Origin: Pantoea sp. SOD02
GTDB taxonomy: Bacteria > Pseudomonadota > Gammaproteobacteria > Enterobacterales > Enterobacteriaceae
Direction: 5' to 3'
NCBI RefSeq assembly: GCF_024707505.1
Contig: NZ_CP102604.1
Coordinates: forward strand, 3,534,001 to 3,598,000
Length of the DNA stretch: 64,000 nucleotides
The translations under genes and the position numbers were made by a program. Under the pieces are notes generated by a model. The model worked only from the letters and a program-made list of their open reading frames with translations, was not told the origin of the DNA and did no database searches. This document shows positions 1-11,834 of this stretch, piece by piece. Numbering within the stretch: position 1 is the stretch's first letter; the number at the start of each line of letters is the position of its first letter.

Positions 1-2100
1 GGTGGAGGATAATTTATTGACATCCGTAGTGAACGTGATGTCATTCAATAAAAAATCATGCAAATTATCTAATGAAACCGGCTCAACAGGTTCTGTTGTG
101 AACAATGCGTCATTTTGATCTGAAAGTAATTCAGGCAGGTCTAACCCATTCAGGTCATAAGAGAAGAAATCAATGATCGGTTGTGGCGGTGGCATTGTAT
201 CAATTTCTAATTCAAACACCGAAGTTTTATCCGTTACGACACCATCGGCATCTTTGAATGCAGCTTCAATGTTATATTCATCATCAGGCAGCGCAGGTGT
301 TTCAAAGCTCCATTTACCGTTGGCATCAACGACTGTTGAAAAATAGAAATTATGCGTTTTTCCTGTGAGCCACAGATATACGATATCCCCATTATTACCC
401 GAACCTTCAATAATTGGCGTCGTATCGTTCACCGCGCCACCATTGCCAATCTCTGTTCTGAAACCTGCATCATTATTATCAATAATGACTTTATCGATTG
501 TACCAGTGACCGGTACTTCCGGATTCGGGACAACTTCATCGCCCGGATCGACTGGTGCAAGTGGATCATCCACACCAATTGTCACCTTGTCAGATGCTGC
601 AGATTCATTTCCAGCAGGATCAACTACGATGATCTGGAACTCATGTTCACCATTGCCAACAGATTTCTCCGGCGTGAAGCTCCATTCGCCTTTATCATCA
701 ACAATCGCTGTACCAATAACTTTACCATTATCAATGATTTTGATGATATCGCCTTTTTCGCCAGTACCAGTAAAGGTTGGTTTACTGTCTTCGGTCTCGC
801 TACCAGCAGCGATTGGATTGCCTTCGCTATCTACTATCTGACCAATGCCTTTATTTTCCGGCGCTACTGTATCAACTTCAACAATCCATGCGTCAGACGG
901 CAGAGATTTGTTACCAACTTGATCTACTACGACGATACTGAAATCGTGTTTACCATCTTCTAAAGTCGGGCTGGTGTAACTCCATTTACCTTCGCTATCC
1001 ACTTTTACCGTGCCTTGCAGCTTGCCATCTTTCCAGATTTCAATGGTAGAGTTTGCTTCTGCGGTGCCGGAAAGCGTTGGTGTGCTGTCTTTAGTTACGC
1101 CGCCTTTAGTGATTTCTTTTGGCGGGTTCTCACTGTCATCAAACAATCCACCAATGGTTCCTTTTGCAGGTGCCGTCAAATCAACGACAAAGTCCCAGGG
1201 ATCACTGTACTCGCCTACGACACCATTTTCGTTCCGCTCGCGTGTGATGATGCTATGGCTGCCTGCAGTAAACGCTTTGCCTGGCGTGAATGACCAGGTG
1301 CCATTTTCGCCGACGGTGGTTTCACCAATTTTGGTCGCACCATCCCAAATTTCGATGATATTACCTTTTGTACCCATGCCATTTAACGTTGGCGTGGTGT
1401 CATCAGTCCTGCCACCTTTAGCAATCAATCCCGTGATGCTGCCTACGTCATCATACAGCCCGTTTACCGTTGGGACTTTTACATCACGGCCGCCTGTATC
1501 ACCACCGCCCTCACCACCATCGCCCCCCTTACCATTGTCACCGCCACCGCTGCTGTTGCCATTGCTGCTGTTTTTATCCTGGTATTGATCTTTTGCCGCC
1601 ACATAACCAAGGCCCGCTGCAGCCGCGATTGCCGCTAAGCCACCCAACGCAATCAATGCTGGTGACCATTCAAAACCTGATGCCAGCGTAAAACCTGAAT
1701 CGGTCTCAACGACACCTTCACCTAAAGCTAGTGCAGCAGTTTCGCCATCAGCAAGTGCAGCAGCATCGTGATCTGAACGGCCATCAGTCGCAACATATTC
1801 ATGCATTTCGCCATCTTCGGCTTTACCCACCAATGAGCCTGACTTAGTGAAAAAGTCTTCAATGATCAGATCAGGCTGGCTGGCTGTGGAACCTTCCAGC
1901 ATTACCAGCAAATTTTTGCCTACGCGCTTAACAGTAATATTTTCTGGCGCTACGCCATCATTACCTTGCGTGAGCATATATTTGCCATTGGTGATCGCTT
2001 GAATTTTTGCTGCTTTGCCGTTTTTATCAGCTCGCAGTACTTCCGCTTTAGTAATGGTTTTTTTATCAATAACCGCAACACTTACGGGCGAAACGTTCAT
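1..2100 (-). CDS. BapA-type giant Ig-repeat adhesin, N-terminal part (truncated by window)
   Basis: The minus-strand frame is open from the ATG at 2098-2100 to base 1, giving about 700 residues; the stop lies outside. An AAGGGA ribosome site sits 8 bases before the ATG. Residues 1-140 look like the prefix domain of BapA-type type I-secreted adhesins (short beta segments, an EDFF motif near residue 84). A hydrophobic Ala/Gly-rich stretch follows at about 146-172, then a Gly/Ser/Asn-rich linker (about 175-205), then three or four bacterial Ig-like repeats of about 100 residues, each with a TPTLSG-like start and a GxWSF-like core. In the family such proteins are exported by a type I system recognising the far C-terminus, and mediate biofilm or surface attachment; none of that part is visible. 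No secretion genes are in the window. Family assignment is good; exact orthology is uncertain. Confidence 0.85.
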   Translation of the reverse strand, partial: MNVSPVSVAVIDKKTITKAEVLRADKNGKAAKIQAITNGKYMLTQGNDGVAPENITVKRVGKNLLVMLEGSTASQPDLIIEDFFTKSGSLVGKAEDGEMHEYVATDGRSDHDAAALADGETAALALGEGVVETDSGFTLASGFEWSPALIALGGLAAIAAAAGLGYVAAKDQYQDKNSSNGNSSGGGDNGKGGDGGEGGGDTGGRDVKVPTVNGLYDDVGSITGLIAKGGRTDDTTPTLNGMGTKGNIIEIWDGATKIGETTVGENGTWSFTPGKAFTAGSHSIITRERNENGVVGEYSDPWDFVVDLTAPAKGTIGGLFDDSENPPKEITKGGVTKDSTPTLSGTAEANSTIEIWKDGKLQGTVKVDSEGKWSYTSPTLEDGKHDFSIVVVDQVGNKSLPSDAWIVEVDTVAPENKGIGQIVDSEGNPIAAGSETEDSKPTFTGTGEKGDIIKIIDNGKVIGTAIVDDKGEWSFTPEKSVGNGEHEFQIIVVDPAGNESAASDKVTIGVDDPLAPVDPGDEVVPNPEVPVTGTIDKVIIDNNDAGFRTEIGNGGAVNDTTPIIEGSGNNGDIVYLWLTGKTHNFYFSTVVDANGKWSFETPALPDDEYNIEAAFKDADGVVTDKTSVFELEIDTMPPPQPIIDFFSYDLNGLDLPELLSDQNDALFTTEPVEPVSLDNLHDFLLNDITFTTDVNKLSST

Positions 2101-2366
2101 GATTAATCCCTTCCGTCATTTAGATTTTGATTGCGCGATTGCGTACAAGCGCAGCAATCTCCCTGGCTCAACCCACCTCCGTGGGCTCAAAGTGAGCGAC
2201 ATAATCAGGAAAGAGAGATTTCCGAGACATAAGAAACGTCCCGTTAGGAAAGAAAAAATTTCCCAACATTGTCAAAAAGCCAGTTAGTTAATTAACTACC
2301 TGAATTAACAAACCTTTATGGGAAACAAAACGACCAGAGAAGGGAAATAATTAAACCATAACAGGA

Positions 2367-3275
2367 CTATAACAGATGATTTTCCTGAATTTTTTCGCGC
2401 AAAAAATCCAGAAAACAGGTGATGCGGGAGGTAAGAGATTGGTTGCGATAGTAAACCGCGTGGATAGGTAGGCGCTGCTCGCGCGTTTCAGTTTCCAGAA
2501 TCTGAACCAGACGTCCATTGATGCGATCTTCACGGCTGACAAAATCAGATAAACGCACAATGCCTTGCCCAGCCAATGCCAGTTGACGAAGCGTTTCACC
2601 ACTCGAAGCAGATAACGTAGGTTTGATGCGCAGGAACTCTCCTTCTCGCTGCCAAACCGGCCAAATGTTATGCGCATCAAGTTGACTAAACCCCAGCAGT
2701 TGATGATTCACCAGCGCATCCACGCTTTCTGGAACGCCATATTTCTCCAGATACGCCGGACTGGCCAACAGACGTATCACGCTGCTGCCAAGGACGCGCG
2801 CGCGCAGCGTGGAGTCCCGCAACTCACCGATGCGGATGGCAATGTCTGTTTGCTGCTCCAGCAGGTCGATGACGATGTCGTCAGTGTTCAGTTCAAGTTG
2901 AATGTGCGGATAGCGCTGACTGAACTCTGCAACAAGCGGCACAATAACGTGCAAAGTAAAGGGTGTGTTGGCATTAACGCGTAGCCGCCCTGAAGGAGTG
3001 TCTCTGCGCTGAGCAATATGTTCTTCCGCTTGCTCGACTGAAGCGAGAATCTGCCGCGCGTGATCGAGGAAAATAAGCCCTTCTTCGGTCAACGCCAGAC
3101 GACGAGTTGTGCGGTGCATTAATGTGGTTTGCAGCTTGCTTTCTAAGCGACTCAACGCACGACTAATACCGGAGCTGGTTTGTTCCAACTGTTCTGCCGC
3201 AGCAGTGATTGAACCGGTATCCACAACCGTCACCCAGGCACGCAATTCTTCCAGTGTAATTTTCAAAATTCTCAT
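2367..3275 (-). CDS. LysR-family transcriptional regulator, YafC-like
   Basis: 302 residues. A LysR-type winged HTH occupies about residues 1-60 (LEELRAWVTVVDTGS, then a recognition helix with SSGISRALSRLE), followed by a periplasmic-binding-like effector domain (about 88-295). The sequence resembles E. coli YafC more than better-known members: RTTRRLALTEEG, SSGETLRQLALAGQG and the HAVYYRNQSL end are close. A TTG at 3293 in the same frame would add six residues; I prefer the ATG at 3275, which starts at the conserved helix. It is divergent from the TPR gene at 3366, with 90 bases between starts, so autoregulation or control of that gene is possible but only inferred. The effector is unknown. 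Confidence 0.88.
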   Translation of the reverse strand: MRILKITLEELRAWVTVVDTGSITAAAEQLEQTSSGISRALSRLESKLQTTLMHRTTRRLALTEEGLIFLDHARQILASVEQAEEHIAQRRDTPSGRLRVNANTPFTLHVIVPLVAEFSQRYPHIQLELNTDDIVIDLLEQQTDIAIRIGELRDSTLRARVLGSSVIRLLASPAYLEKYGVPESVDALVNHQLLGFSQLDAHNIWPVWQREGEFLRIKPTLSASSGETLRQLALAGQGIVRLSDFVSREDRINGRLVQILETETREQRLPIHAVYYRNQSLTSRITCFLDFLREKIQENHLL

Positions 3276-3365
3276 CCTCAGAGAACGGTTCAAGACCTGT
3301 CCTGGCGTTGTTTCCGCAATATCTGTTGTAAATTACGCCACCTCAATCAGCGGCAGGATATCATA

Positions 3366-4841
3366 ATGCGTCATAAACCTCGGATGGGTAACGACTTACG
3401 TCAGCAGCAAGCTGTAACTCAGTTGATCCAACGAGGAAAGCAAGATGAAGCCTGGCGCAAGGTTCGTGCTCATCTCACACTGGCTCCCTATGATGGCTGG
3501 TTCCTGCATGAAGCCGCGCGGTTGGCACGGCGCGCTGGTGATGTCGATACGGCGCAGCGCTACTATCAGCGTGCTTTAACGCTTTCACCACAAGATGCCG
3601 GGCTGCTCAATGGCCTTGGTTTAACACATTATGATGCGGGCCGCTTTGCTGAGGCAGAGCAGCATTATCGAGCCGCTCTGCAAGCGCATGACCGCTATGC
3701 AGCTTGCCACAACAACTACGCTATTTTGCTGCACAAACAGCATCGTTATTCTGCAGCATTGCATCAGTACCGCCATGCAATGCGTATTCAGCCAGATTAT
3801 ACCGAAGCGCGTTATGGTATGAGCACCTTGCTGGCACACATGGGGCAACTGCAAGAAGCAGAAAGCCAGATGCAACGCGTGATGCATGAGCGTAATGGCG
3901 ACCGTCGCTGCCAGAATGCGCTCGGCATGGTCCAGTTACAGCAAGGTAACTTTGCTGCTGGCTGGCGCAATTATCAGGCACGTTACGCAACAGATAATCC
4001 TGAGCGCTTTTTTACCTTACCTGAGCTACCTATTCGTTACTGGCAAGGTGAAGACTTAGTTGGTATGACGCTGCTGGTGCGAACGGAACAAGGACTGGGT
4101 GATGAGATTCAGTTTTGCCGTTTTCTCTCACGGGTAAAATCGGAAAAGCATGCCGGTAAGGTAATCATGATCGGCAACGCCGCCTTGAAACCCTTAATGG
4201 CAAGCTTGAAAGATGTCGACAGTTATTTAATCAGGGAAGATAAACATCAGGCGCTGCCGCAGGCCGATTATTGGTGTTCACTGCTGGATTTGCCGCAACA
4301 TTTTCTCAACTCGCCGCAGCCATTTAATGCCGATGTTCCTTATTTATCTGGCGCACCTGAGTATCAGGCGAAATGGCCGATTGCTGGCACAGGTAAAAAA
4401 ATTGGCATTGTGTGGAAAGGTTCCAGCGCACACAAAAATGACAGCCAGCGTTCGCTGTCACATCTGTCTGAACTGGCAACTCTATTTTCTGTACCAGACA
4501 CGCATTGGGTTAGTTTGCAAAAAGGGGCTGGAGAGGAAGAAGTAAATCATTTTCCTCACCTTCAGCCATTGGGCGCCCAATTCGCTGATTATCAGGATAC
4601 CGCCGCCGTTATTTCACAACTGGATTTAGTGATTGGTGTGGATACGTCGGTAATCCATTTGGCCGGTGCGCTGGGGAAACCTTGCTGGGTAATGTTGCCT
4701 GCCTGGGCGCGAGACTGGCGCTGGTTAGAAAATCGCGATGACTCGCCGTGGTATCCGCAGATGAGATTATTTGCGCGCGGGCAGGATGAAGAGTGGAGCG
4801 CGGTAGTTGCGCGAATTAAGCAGGCGCTGCAGCAGCAATAA
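3366..4841 (+). CDS. TPR-repeat protein with heptosyltransferase-like C-terminal domain
   Basis: 491 residues in two parts. Residues about 15-200 are tandem tetratricopeptide repeats (about 34-residue periodicity, for example DVDTAQRYYQRALTLSP and RFAEAEQHYRAAL). Residues about 220-490 look like a GT9/GT-B glycosyltransferase C-terminal half: GIVWKGSSAHKND resembles the nucleotide-sugar loop of heptosyltransferases, and VIGVDTSVIHLAGALGKPCWVMLP is the typical acceptor-side motif. Such proteins are generally annotated as TPR glycosyltransferase-family proteins of unknown substrate; a role in surface glycan or protein glycosylation is inference. The start has an AGGA site 8 bases upstream. An in-frame ATG at 3384 is an alternative. 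It ends just before a bidirectional terminator. Confidence 0.82.
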   Translation: MRHKPRMGNDLRQQQAVTQLIQRGKQDEAWRKVRAHLTLAPYDGWFLHEAARLARRAGDVDTAQRYYQRALTLSPQDAGLLNGLGLTHYDAGRFAEAEQHYRAALQAHDRYAACHNNYAILLHKQHRYSAALHQYRHAMRIQPDYTEARYGMSTLLAHMGQLQEAESQMQRVMHERNGDRRCQNALGMVQLQQGNFAAGWRNYQARYATDNPERFFTLPELPIRYWQGEDLVGMTLLVRTEQGLGDEIQFCRFLSRVKSEKHAGKVIMIGNAALKPLMASLKDVDSYLIREDKHQALPQADYWCSLLDLPQHFLNSPQPFNADVPYLSGAPEYQAKWPIAGTGKKIGIVWKGSSAHKNDSQRSLSHLSELATLFSVPDTHWVSLQKGAGEEEVNHFPHLQPLGAQFADYQDTAAVISQLDLVIGVDTSVIHLAGALGKPCWVMLPAWARDWRWLENRDDSPWYPQMRLFARGQDEEWSAVVARIKQALQQQ

Positions 4842-4844
4842 AAA

Positions 4845-4862
4845 GGGACGCCGTGGCGTCCC
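4845..4862. terminator. Bidirectional rho-independent terminator (TPR gene / parE)
   Basis: A perfect 8-base stem GGGACGCC/GGCGTCCC with a 2-base loop is flanked by A-runs on the left and AATTTTT on the right. It lies between the convergent stops at 4841 and 4868 and can terminate both. Confidence 0.85.
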
Positions 4863-4867
4863 AATTT

Positions 4868-7391
<2,524 letters not shown>

Positions 7392-7394
7392 TGC

Positions 7395-8222
7395 TTAATA
7401 GCCCTCGGAATCAAGATCGGGGCGGAACATATCGCTTTGCAGGCGGTTCACTTCGGTTTGCAGCACGCCGTCTGGCTGCAAAGTGAACCAGCGCCAGCCT
7501 GGCGACAGCGTATCAATAGTGAAGTTAGTGCAATGCGGTTTGAACTGGACACAGGTCGATGGTGAAGCCATTACGCGGCGACCATGCCAGTCGAGATCGA
7601 GTTCCTGATGAATATGGCCGCACACCAGATTGCGCGCACGCGGGAAGTGTTGCAGTACTGCTTCCAGCTGATGTGGATTACGCAAGCTGTGCTGATCTAA
7701 CCAGGTACAACCGGAAGCCAGCGGATGATGATGCAGCAACACTAAGGTATGACGTTCCGGATACTTACTGAGCGCGGTGTGCAGCCACTCAAGCTGGTAT
7801 TCGCTCAACATGCCGTGCGGTACGCCAAATACCTGGCTATCGAGTAGCACCAACTGCCAGTGATCGCCTAGCAGAACATGCTTGTCTGACTTAATACCCG
7901 CATCGGCCAGTGTATCCACCATCGCCGGCTGAAAATCGTGATTTCCCGGCAGCCAGACACAAGGTTTCGGCAGACGGTTAATGCCCGCTACAAAATGTTG
8001 GTAAGCTTCGACGGTGTGATCCTGAGCGAGATCGCCGGTGGCGATAATCAGATCATAATGCTGCTGTTGTGCCTCAATGGCATCCAGCACCGCATCAAAA
8101 CTCGACCAGGTATTCACCCCAAGCAGCGATTGATGTTTTCCAGCAAAAAGATGGGTATCCGTGATTTGTAAAATCCTGATATCAGACCCATCTCGCGCAG
8201 GAAGAGTTAGCAGGCTATCCAA
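7395..8222 (-). CDS. cpdA: 3',5'-cyclic-AMP phosphodiesterase
   Basis: 275 residues (E. coli 275). CpdA hydrolyses cAMP to AMP in the cytosol and so lowers CRP signalling. The class III phosphodiesterase/calcineurin-fold metal motifs are present in order: ITDTHLF (D-x-H), ATGDLAQD, LPGNHDFQ, a VLLHHHP segment and CGHIHQE. It lies between yqiB (44-base gap) and yqiA (3-base gap) in the nudF-parE run. Confidence 0.98.
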   Translation of the reverse strand: MDSLLTLPARDGSDIRILQITDTHLFAGKHQSLLGVNTWSSFDAVLDAIEAQQQHYDLIIATGDLAQDHTVEAYQHFVAGINRLPKPCVWLPGNHDFQPAMVDTLADAGIKSDKHVLLGDHWQLVLLDSQVFGVPHGMLSEYQLEWLHTALSKYPERHTLVLLHHHPLASGCTWLDQHSLRNPHQLEAVLQHFPRARNLVCGHIHQELDLDWHGRRVMASPSTCVQFKPHCTNFTIDTLSPGWRWFTLQPDGVLQTEVNRLQSDMFRPDLDSEGY

Positions 8223-8266
8223 AGCGTTTCCTTAATCTCCACGCCATCGTTGCGTTTTTTACGCTA

Positions 8267-8692
8267 TCAGCAAACCGGTACTGCCACAGCGCCATGCGCT
8301 AAGCAGTAACGCAACCAATCCGCAAGGAACTGGTTAATCTGATGTTTTTCATCGCGCTGATGCAATTTTTTATTAGGATAATCATAGCGCGCTTTAAATC
8401 GGTAGATCTGTTTAGTGGAACACACTTCAGCGACCATCGCATCATGGTAGAGCCGCACAGACATAGAAGGCAGGCTCCAGTAACTCACCGCAGGCGCCAC
8501 CTGACGCACTTCCACCAACGTGGTGTAACGGGTCGATTCTTCGATGGTGAGCTGATAGCTGGCGCCATTCACCTGATAAATCACCGATGCGCCTGCCTCA
8601 TCATTGCGTGGCAGCAGGCGACGCAGCTGGGCAAAATTGGTTTCGCACAGGCGCATCATTTCGAGAAAGTCAGGGGTGTAGCGCTGTTTCAT
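8267..8692 (-). CDS. yqiB: DUF1249 family protein YqiB
   Basis: 141 residues; E. coli YqiB has 140. The protein is conserved and of unknown function. It carries the family blocks [14 protein letters not shown] near the start, [15 protein letters not shown], and a nearly invariant C-terminal block around [21 protein letters not shown] place the start at 8692: its ATG overlaps the nudF stop (ATGA), has GGAAG 6 bases upstream and matches the E. coli N-terminus. A GTG at 8704 would add four unconserved residues. Confidence 0.95.
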   Translation of the reverse strand: MKQRYTPDFLEMMRLCETNFAQLRRLLPRNDEAGASVIYQVNGASYQLTIEESTRYTTLVEVRQVAPAVSYWSLPSMSVRLYHDAMVAEVCSTKQIYRFKARYDYPNKKLHQRDEKHQINQFLADWLRYCLAHGAVAVPVC

Positions 8693-9324
8693 TTTAGCTT
8701 CCACTCTTCTCGTAGTTTTTCATGGTGCAACGCCAGCCATTGCAAGGCGATGACAGATGCCGCGTTATCAATAATCCCCTCTTCCACCCAGCGATAAGCC
8801 TGTTCGCGGCTCACCACATGGACAAGAATATCCTCATTCTCTTCCTCCAGCCCGTGATTTCCCTCTGCCAGGCTGGCATCCACTTCGCCCACCAGCACCG
8901 ACAAACGTTCAGACGTTCCGCCGGGGCTGGCTAAGTAATTCACTATCGGTTTGACGCGACCAACCTTGAGGCCAGCCTCTTCTACCGCCTCACGTCGTGC
9001 GACATCTTCTGGTGTTTCGCCAGGTTCGATGATGCCAGCCACCATTTCCAGCAGCCAGGGCGTTGGGCTGGAATCAAAAGCGGGAATGCGGATCTGTTCG
9101 ATCAGCACCACTTCATCGCGTAAGGGATCATAGGGTAGCAGCACGGCGGCGTGTCCGCGCTCAAAAACTTCGCGCACCACTTCACCACTCATTTCGCCAT
9201 TAAAACGACGGTGACGGAAACGGTAGCTGACGATGGAAAAAAAACCATCGTAACGCGTTTCGCGTGCAATAATTTCTACATCGTTTTTTGTGAAAGTCAC
9301 AGGGGATTTTTTTGCACTCGCCAT
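8689..9324 (-). CDS. nudF: ADP-ribose pyrophosphatase
   Basis: 211 residues. NudF hydrolyses ADP-ribose to AMP and ribose-5-phosphate. The Nudix box (G-x5-E-x7-REUxEExGU) reads GIIEPGE...REAVEEAG at residues about 97-119. The N-terminus [19 protein letters not shown] matches E. coli NudF. A longer frame up to 9369 exists, but those 15 residues are not family-like. First gene of the nudF-yqiB-cpdA-yqiA-parE run; divergent from tolC, with about 210 bases of shared upstream region. Confidence 0.96.
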   Translation of the reverse strand: MASAKKSPVTFTKNDVEIIARETRYDGFFSIVSYRFRHRRFNGEMSGEVVREVFERGHAAVLLPYDPLRDEVVLIEQIRIPAFDSSPTPWLLEMVAGIIEPGETPEDVARREAVEEAGLKVGRVKPIVNYLASPGGTSERLSVLVGEVDASLAEGNHGLEEENEDILVHVVSREQAYRWVEEGIIDNAASVIALQWLALHHEKLREEWKLK

Positions 9325-9537
9325 CGTCTGATTCCTTATGCAGATTGGGATGGAGCAAAGAAAAGCCAAGTCTACCGCTCCGTCCGAGTGGTTCTTTTTG
9401 AATTATTTACGTAAATTAGGGGAAGAAGGCACGTTCAGCCAACTTATCTCTGACGCCGCCTCTGTAGAATCGGCGATTATTTTTTTGGCTTACCTGCAGC
9501 ACTACCAGTGCATTTTGCTGCAACAAAAGGAATGCAA

Positions 9538-11010
9538 ATGAAAAAACTGCTCCCACTTTTTATTGGACTGAGCCTGGGCGGATTCAGCCTTGCCAGCCAG
9601 GCAGAAAACCTGTTGCAGGTCTATCAGCAGGCGCGCCTTAGCAACCCCGATCTGCGCTCCTCTGCCGCTAATCGCGACGCAGCATTTGAGAAAATCAATG
9701 AAGCGCGTAGTCCTTTATTGCCGCAGTTAGGCTTGGGCGCAGATTACACTTATAACAACGGCTACCGTGACAGCAGCGGACTTCATTCCAACACGACCAG
9801 CGCCTCTCTGCAATTAACTCAAACTATTTTCGATATGTCGAAATGGCGTGCGCTGTCGCTGCAGGAAAAACAAGCCGGTATTCAGGACGTCACTTATCAG
9901 GTTGCTCAGCAAGATCTGATTCTGAATAGTGCAACTGCCTATTTCAACGTGTTGAAGGCGATCGATACGCTTTCTTATACCGAAGCACAGAAACAGTCGA
10001 TCTACCGCGAATTGGATCAAACCACTCAGCGCTTCAACGTAGGTTTGGTCGCGATCACTGACGTGCAGAACGCCCGTGCACAGTATGACACCGTGCTGGC
10101 CAACGAAGTGACCGCACGTAACAACCTCGATAATGCTGTGGAATCGCTGCGTCAGATTACCGGCATGGATTATCTGTCGCTGGCTTCTCTGAATATCGAT
10201 CGTTTCAAAACCGCACGTCCAGATGCCGTTGCCAGCCTGCTGAAAGAAGCAGAAAGCCGCAACCTGACCTTGCTGTCTGCGCGTCTGAGCCAGGATCTGG
10301 CACGTGAGCAGATTCGTTCAGCTGAAACCGGCCACATGCCAACGCTGGACTTGACTGCGTCAACCGGTATGTCGAACAGCAAATATGGCGGCAGCCGCGC
10401 CAATCAAAGTAGCGGCAGCACCGACTCGATCACCGGTTCTAACCAGGTTGGTCTGAGCTTCACCATGCCACTGTACAGCGGCGGTTCGGTGACTTCACAG
10501 GTAAAACAGGCGCAGTACAACTATGTCGCGGCCAGCGAGCAGCTGGAAGGCGCACATCGTAGCGCGGTTCAGACGGTGCGTTCTTCATTCAATAACGTGA
10601 ATGCCTCCATCAGCAGCATCGATGCTTACAAGCAGGCGGTTGTCTCTGCACAAAGCTCATTGGATGCGATGGAAGCGGGTTATCAAGTTGGTACGCGTAC
10701 CATCGTTGATGTGCTGGATGCAACCACCACGCTGTTCAACGCTAAACAGCAGCTTTCTGATGCGCGTTATAGCTATCTGATTAACCAGCTGAATATCAAA
10801 TATGCGCTGGGTACGCTGAACGAGCAGGATCTGCAGCAGCTGAACAGCACGCTGGGCAAAGAGATCACCACGACACCAGAAGTGGTGGCGCCGGAAAATA
10901 ACCAGCAGGCCGCGCGTGTGGATAACGGTCCGAAAGCGTCATCGCCTTCAGCCGCCGCACAAGCCCGTCCAGCTGCCGCACGCAGCAGCGGAAATCCATT
11001 CGGTAATTAA
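9538..11010 (+). CDS. tolC: Outer-membrane efflux channel TolC
   Basis: 490 residues (E. coli 493). TolC is the trimeric outer-membrane and periplasmic tunnel used by multidrug pumps and type I secretion; it could also serve the adhesin at 1-2100. A signal peptide covers about residues 1-22 (KKLLPLFIGLSLGGFSLASQA). Two internally homologous halves of the OEP family follow (ENLLQVYQQARLSNPDLRSSAANRD; later QVGLSFTMPLYSGG). The C-terminal tail is Ala/Pro-rich. The ATG at 9538 with AAAGGA upstream is chosen; an upstream in-frame ATG at 9508 would bury the signal peptide. Confidence 0.98.
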   Translation: MKKLLPLFIGLSLGGFSLASQAENLLQVYQQARLSNPDLRSSAANRDAAFEKINEARSPLLPQLGLGADYTYNNGYRDSSGLHSNTTSASLQLTQTIFDMSKWRALSLQEKQAGIQDVTYQVAQQDLILNSATAYFNVLKAIDTLSYTEAQKQSIYRELDQTTQRFNVGLVAITDVQNARAQYDTVLANEVTARNNLDNAVESLRQITGMDYLSLASLNIDRFKTARPDAVASLLKEAESRNLTLLSARLSQDLAREQIRSAETGHMPTLDLTASTGMSNSKYGGSRANQSSGSTDSITGSNQVGLSFTMPLYSGGSVTSQVKQAQYNYVAASEQLEGAHRSAVQTVRSSFNNVNASISSIDAYKQAVVSAQSSLDAMEAGYQVGTRTIVDVLDATTTLFNAKQQLSDARYSYLINQLNIKYALGTLNEQDLQQLNSTLGKEITTTPEVVAPENNQQAARVDNGPKASSPSAAAQARPAAARSSGNPFGN

Positions 11011-11016
11011 TTCCCC

Positions 11017-11039
11017 AAGGGGCCGCATGCGGCCCCTTT
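11017..11039 (+). terminator. Rho-independent terminator after tolC
   Basis: An 8-base perfect stem GGGGCCGC/GCGGCCCC with a 2-base loop starts 8 bases after the tolC stop. It is flanked by AA and TTTC, with only a short T-run. Confidence 0.75.
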
Positions 11040-11151
11040 CGCATTCAATCGTATAGCTACGTAAAGATGCTTTCCCCATCTGGCTTCGCGCTTCATTTTC
11101 CACCGCTCATCCCCTATCCTTTACCGCACCTTTGGGCACAGGATGAAAATA

Positions 11152-11826
11152 ATGAAACGGACGAAAAATATTCGCCATGCCGCTTTTCGTAAAAGCTGGC
11201 AGGCACGCCACTTAACGCCAGTCGCCTTTGCCGTTAGCGCAGTGTTTATGCTGGCAGGCTGCGAGCAGAGTGATGAGACGGTGTCGCTCTATCAAAACGC
11301 AGATGATTGCGCCAAAGCCAATCCAGGCCAGAGCGCGCAATGTACCACTGCGTATAACAACGCACAGAAAGAAGCTGAACGTACCGCGCCAAAATACGCC
11401 ACGCGCGAAGATTGTGTGGCTGAGTTTGGTGAGAATCAGTGCCAGCAAACGCCTGCACAAGCGGGCGTTGGAACGACCGCTAATAATGCCGAAGCACAGC
11501 AAAGCGGCAGCTTCTGGATGCCATTGATGGCCGGTTACATGATGGGACGTATGATGAGCGGCGGCGCAGGCTTTGCCCAGCAGCCGTTGTTCTCACCAAA
11601 AAATCCGAACAGCCCGGCAAACGGAAAATTTGTCGACGCGTCGGGTAAAAACTACGGCAATGCGACATCAGGTCGTACCATCAACGTGCCGAAAACAGCC
11701 ATGGCGCCGAAACCTGCCACCACTTCCACCATCACGCGTGGTGGCTTTGGTGACAGCGTGGCAAAACAAAACACCATGCAGCGCAGCAGTGCCTCTGGTA
11801 CTGGCAGCCGCTCGCTGGGAGGCTAA
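11152..11826 (+). CDS. ygiB: DUF1190 lipoprotein-like protein YgiB
   Basis: 224 residues; E. coli YgiB has 223. An N-terminal basic segment ([15 protein letters not shown]) is followed by a hydrophobic stretch ending in [13 protein letters not shown], a lipobox-like LAGC. The segments [34 protein letters not shown] and a Ser/Gly-rich tail follow as in the family. Function is not established; it is always next to ygiC. The ATG at 11152 fits the E. coli start; the ATG at 11143 would add three residues. The gap to ygiC is 8 bases, so the two form an operon. Confidence 0.93.
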   Translation: MKRTKNIRHAAFRKSWQARHLTPVAFAVSAVFMLAGCEQSDETVSLYQNADDCAKANPGQSAQCTTAYNNAQKEAERTAPKYATREDCVAEFGENQCQQTPAQAGVGTTANNAEAQQSGSFWMPLMAGYMMGRMMSGGAGFAQQPLFSPKNPNSPANGKFVDASGKNYGNATSGRTINVPKTAMAPKPATTSTITRGGFGDSVAKQNTMQRSSASGTGSRSLGG

Positions 11827-11834
11827 GCCGCAGC

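Noticed and set aside
352..1588. Several plus-strand frames of 90-200 residues
   Set aside because: Antisense to the continuous adhesin frame; their low-complexity Pro/His content reflects its Gly/Asp/Thr codons.
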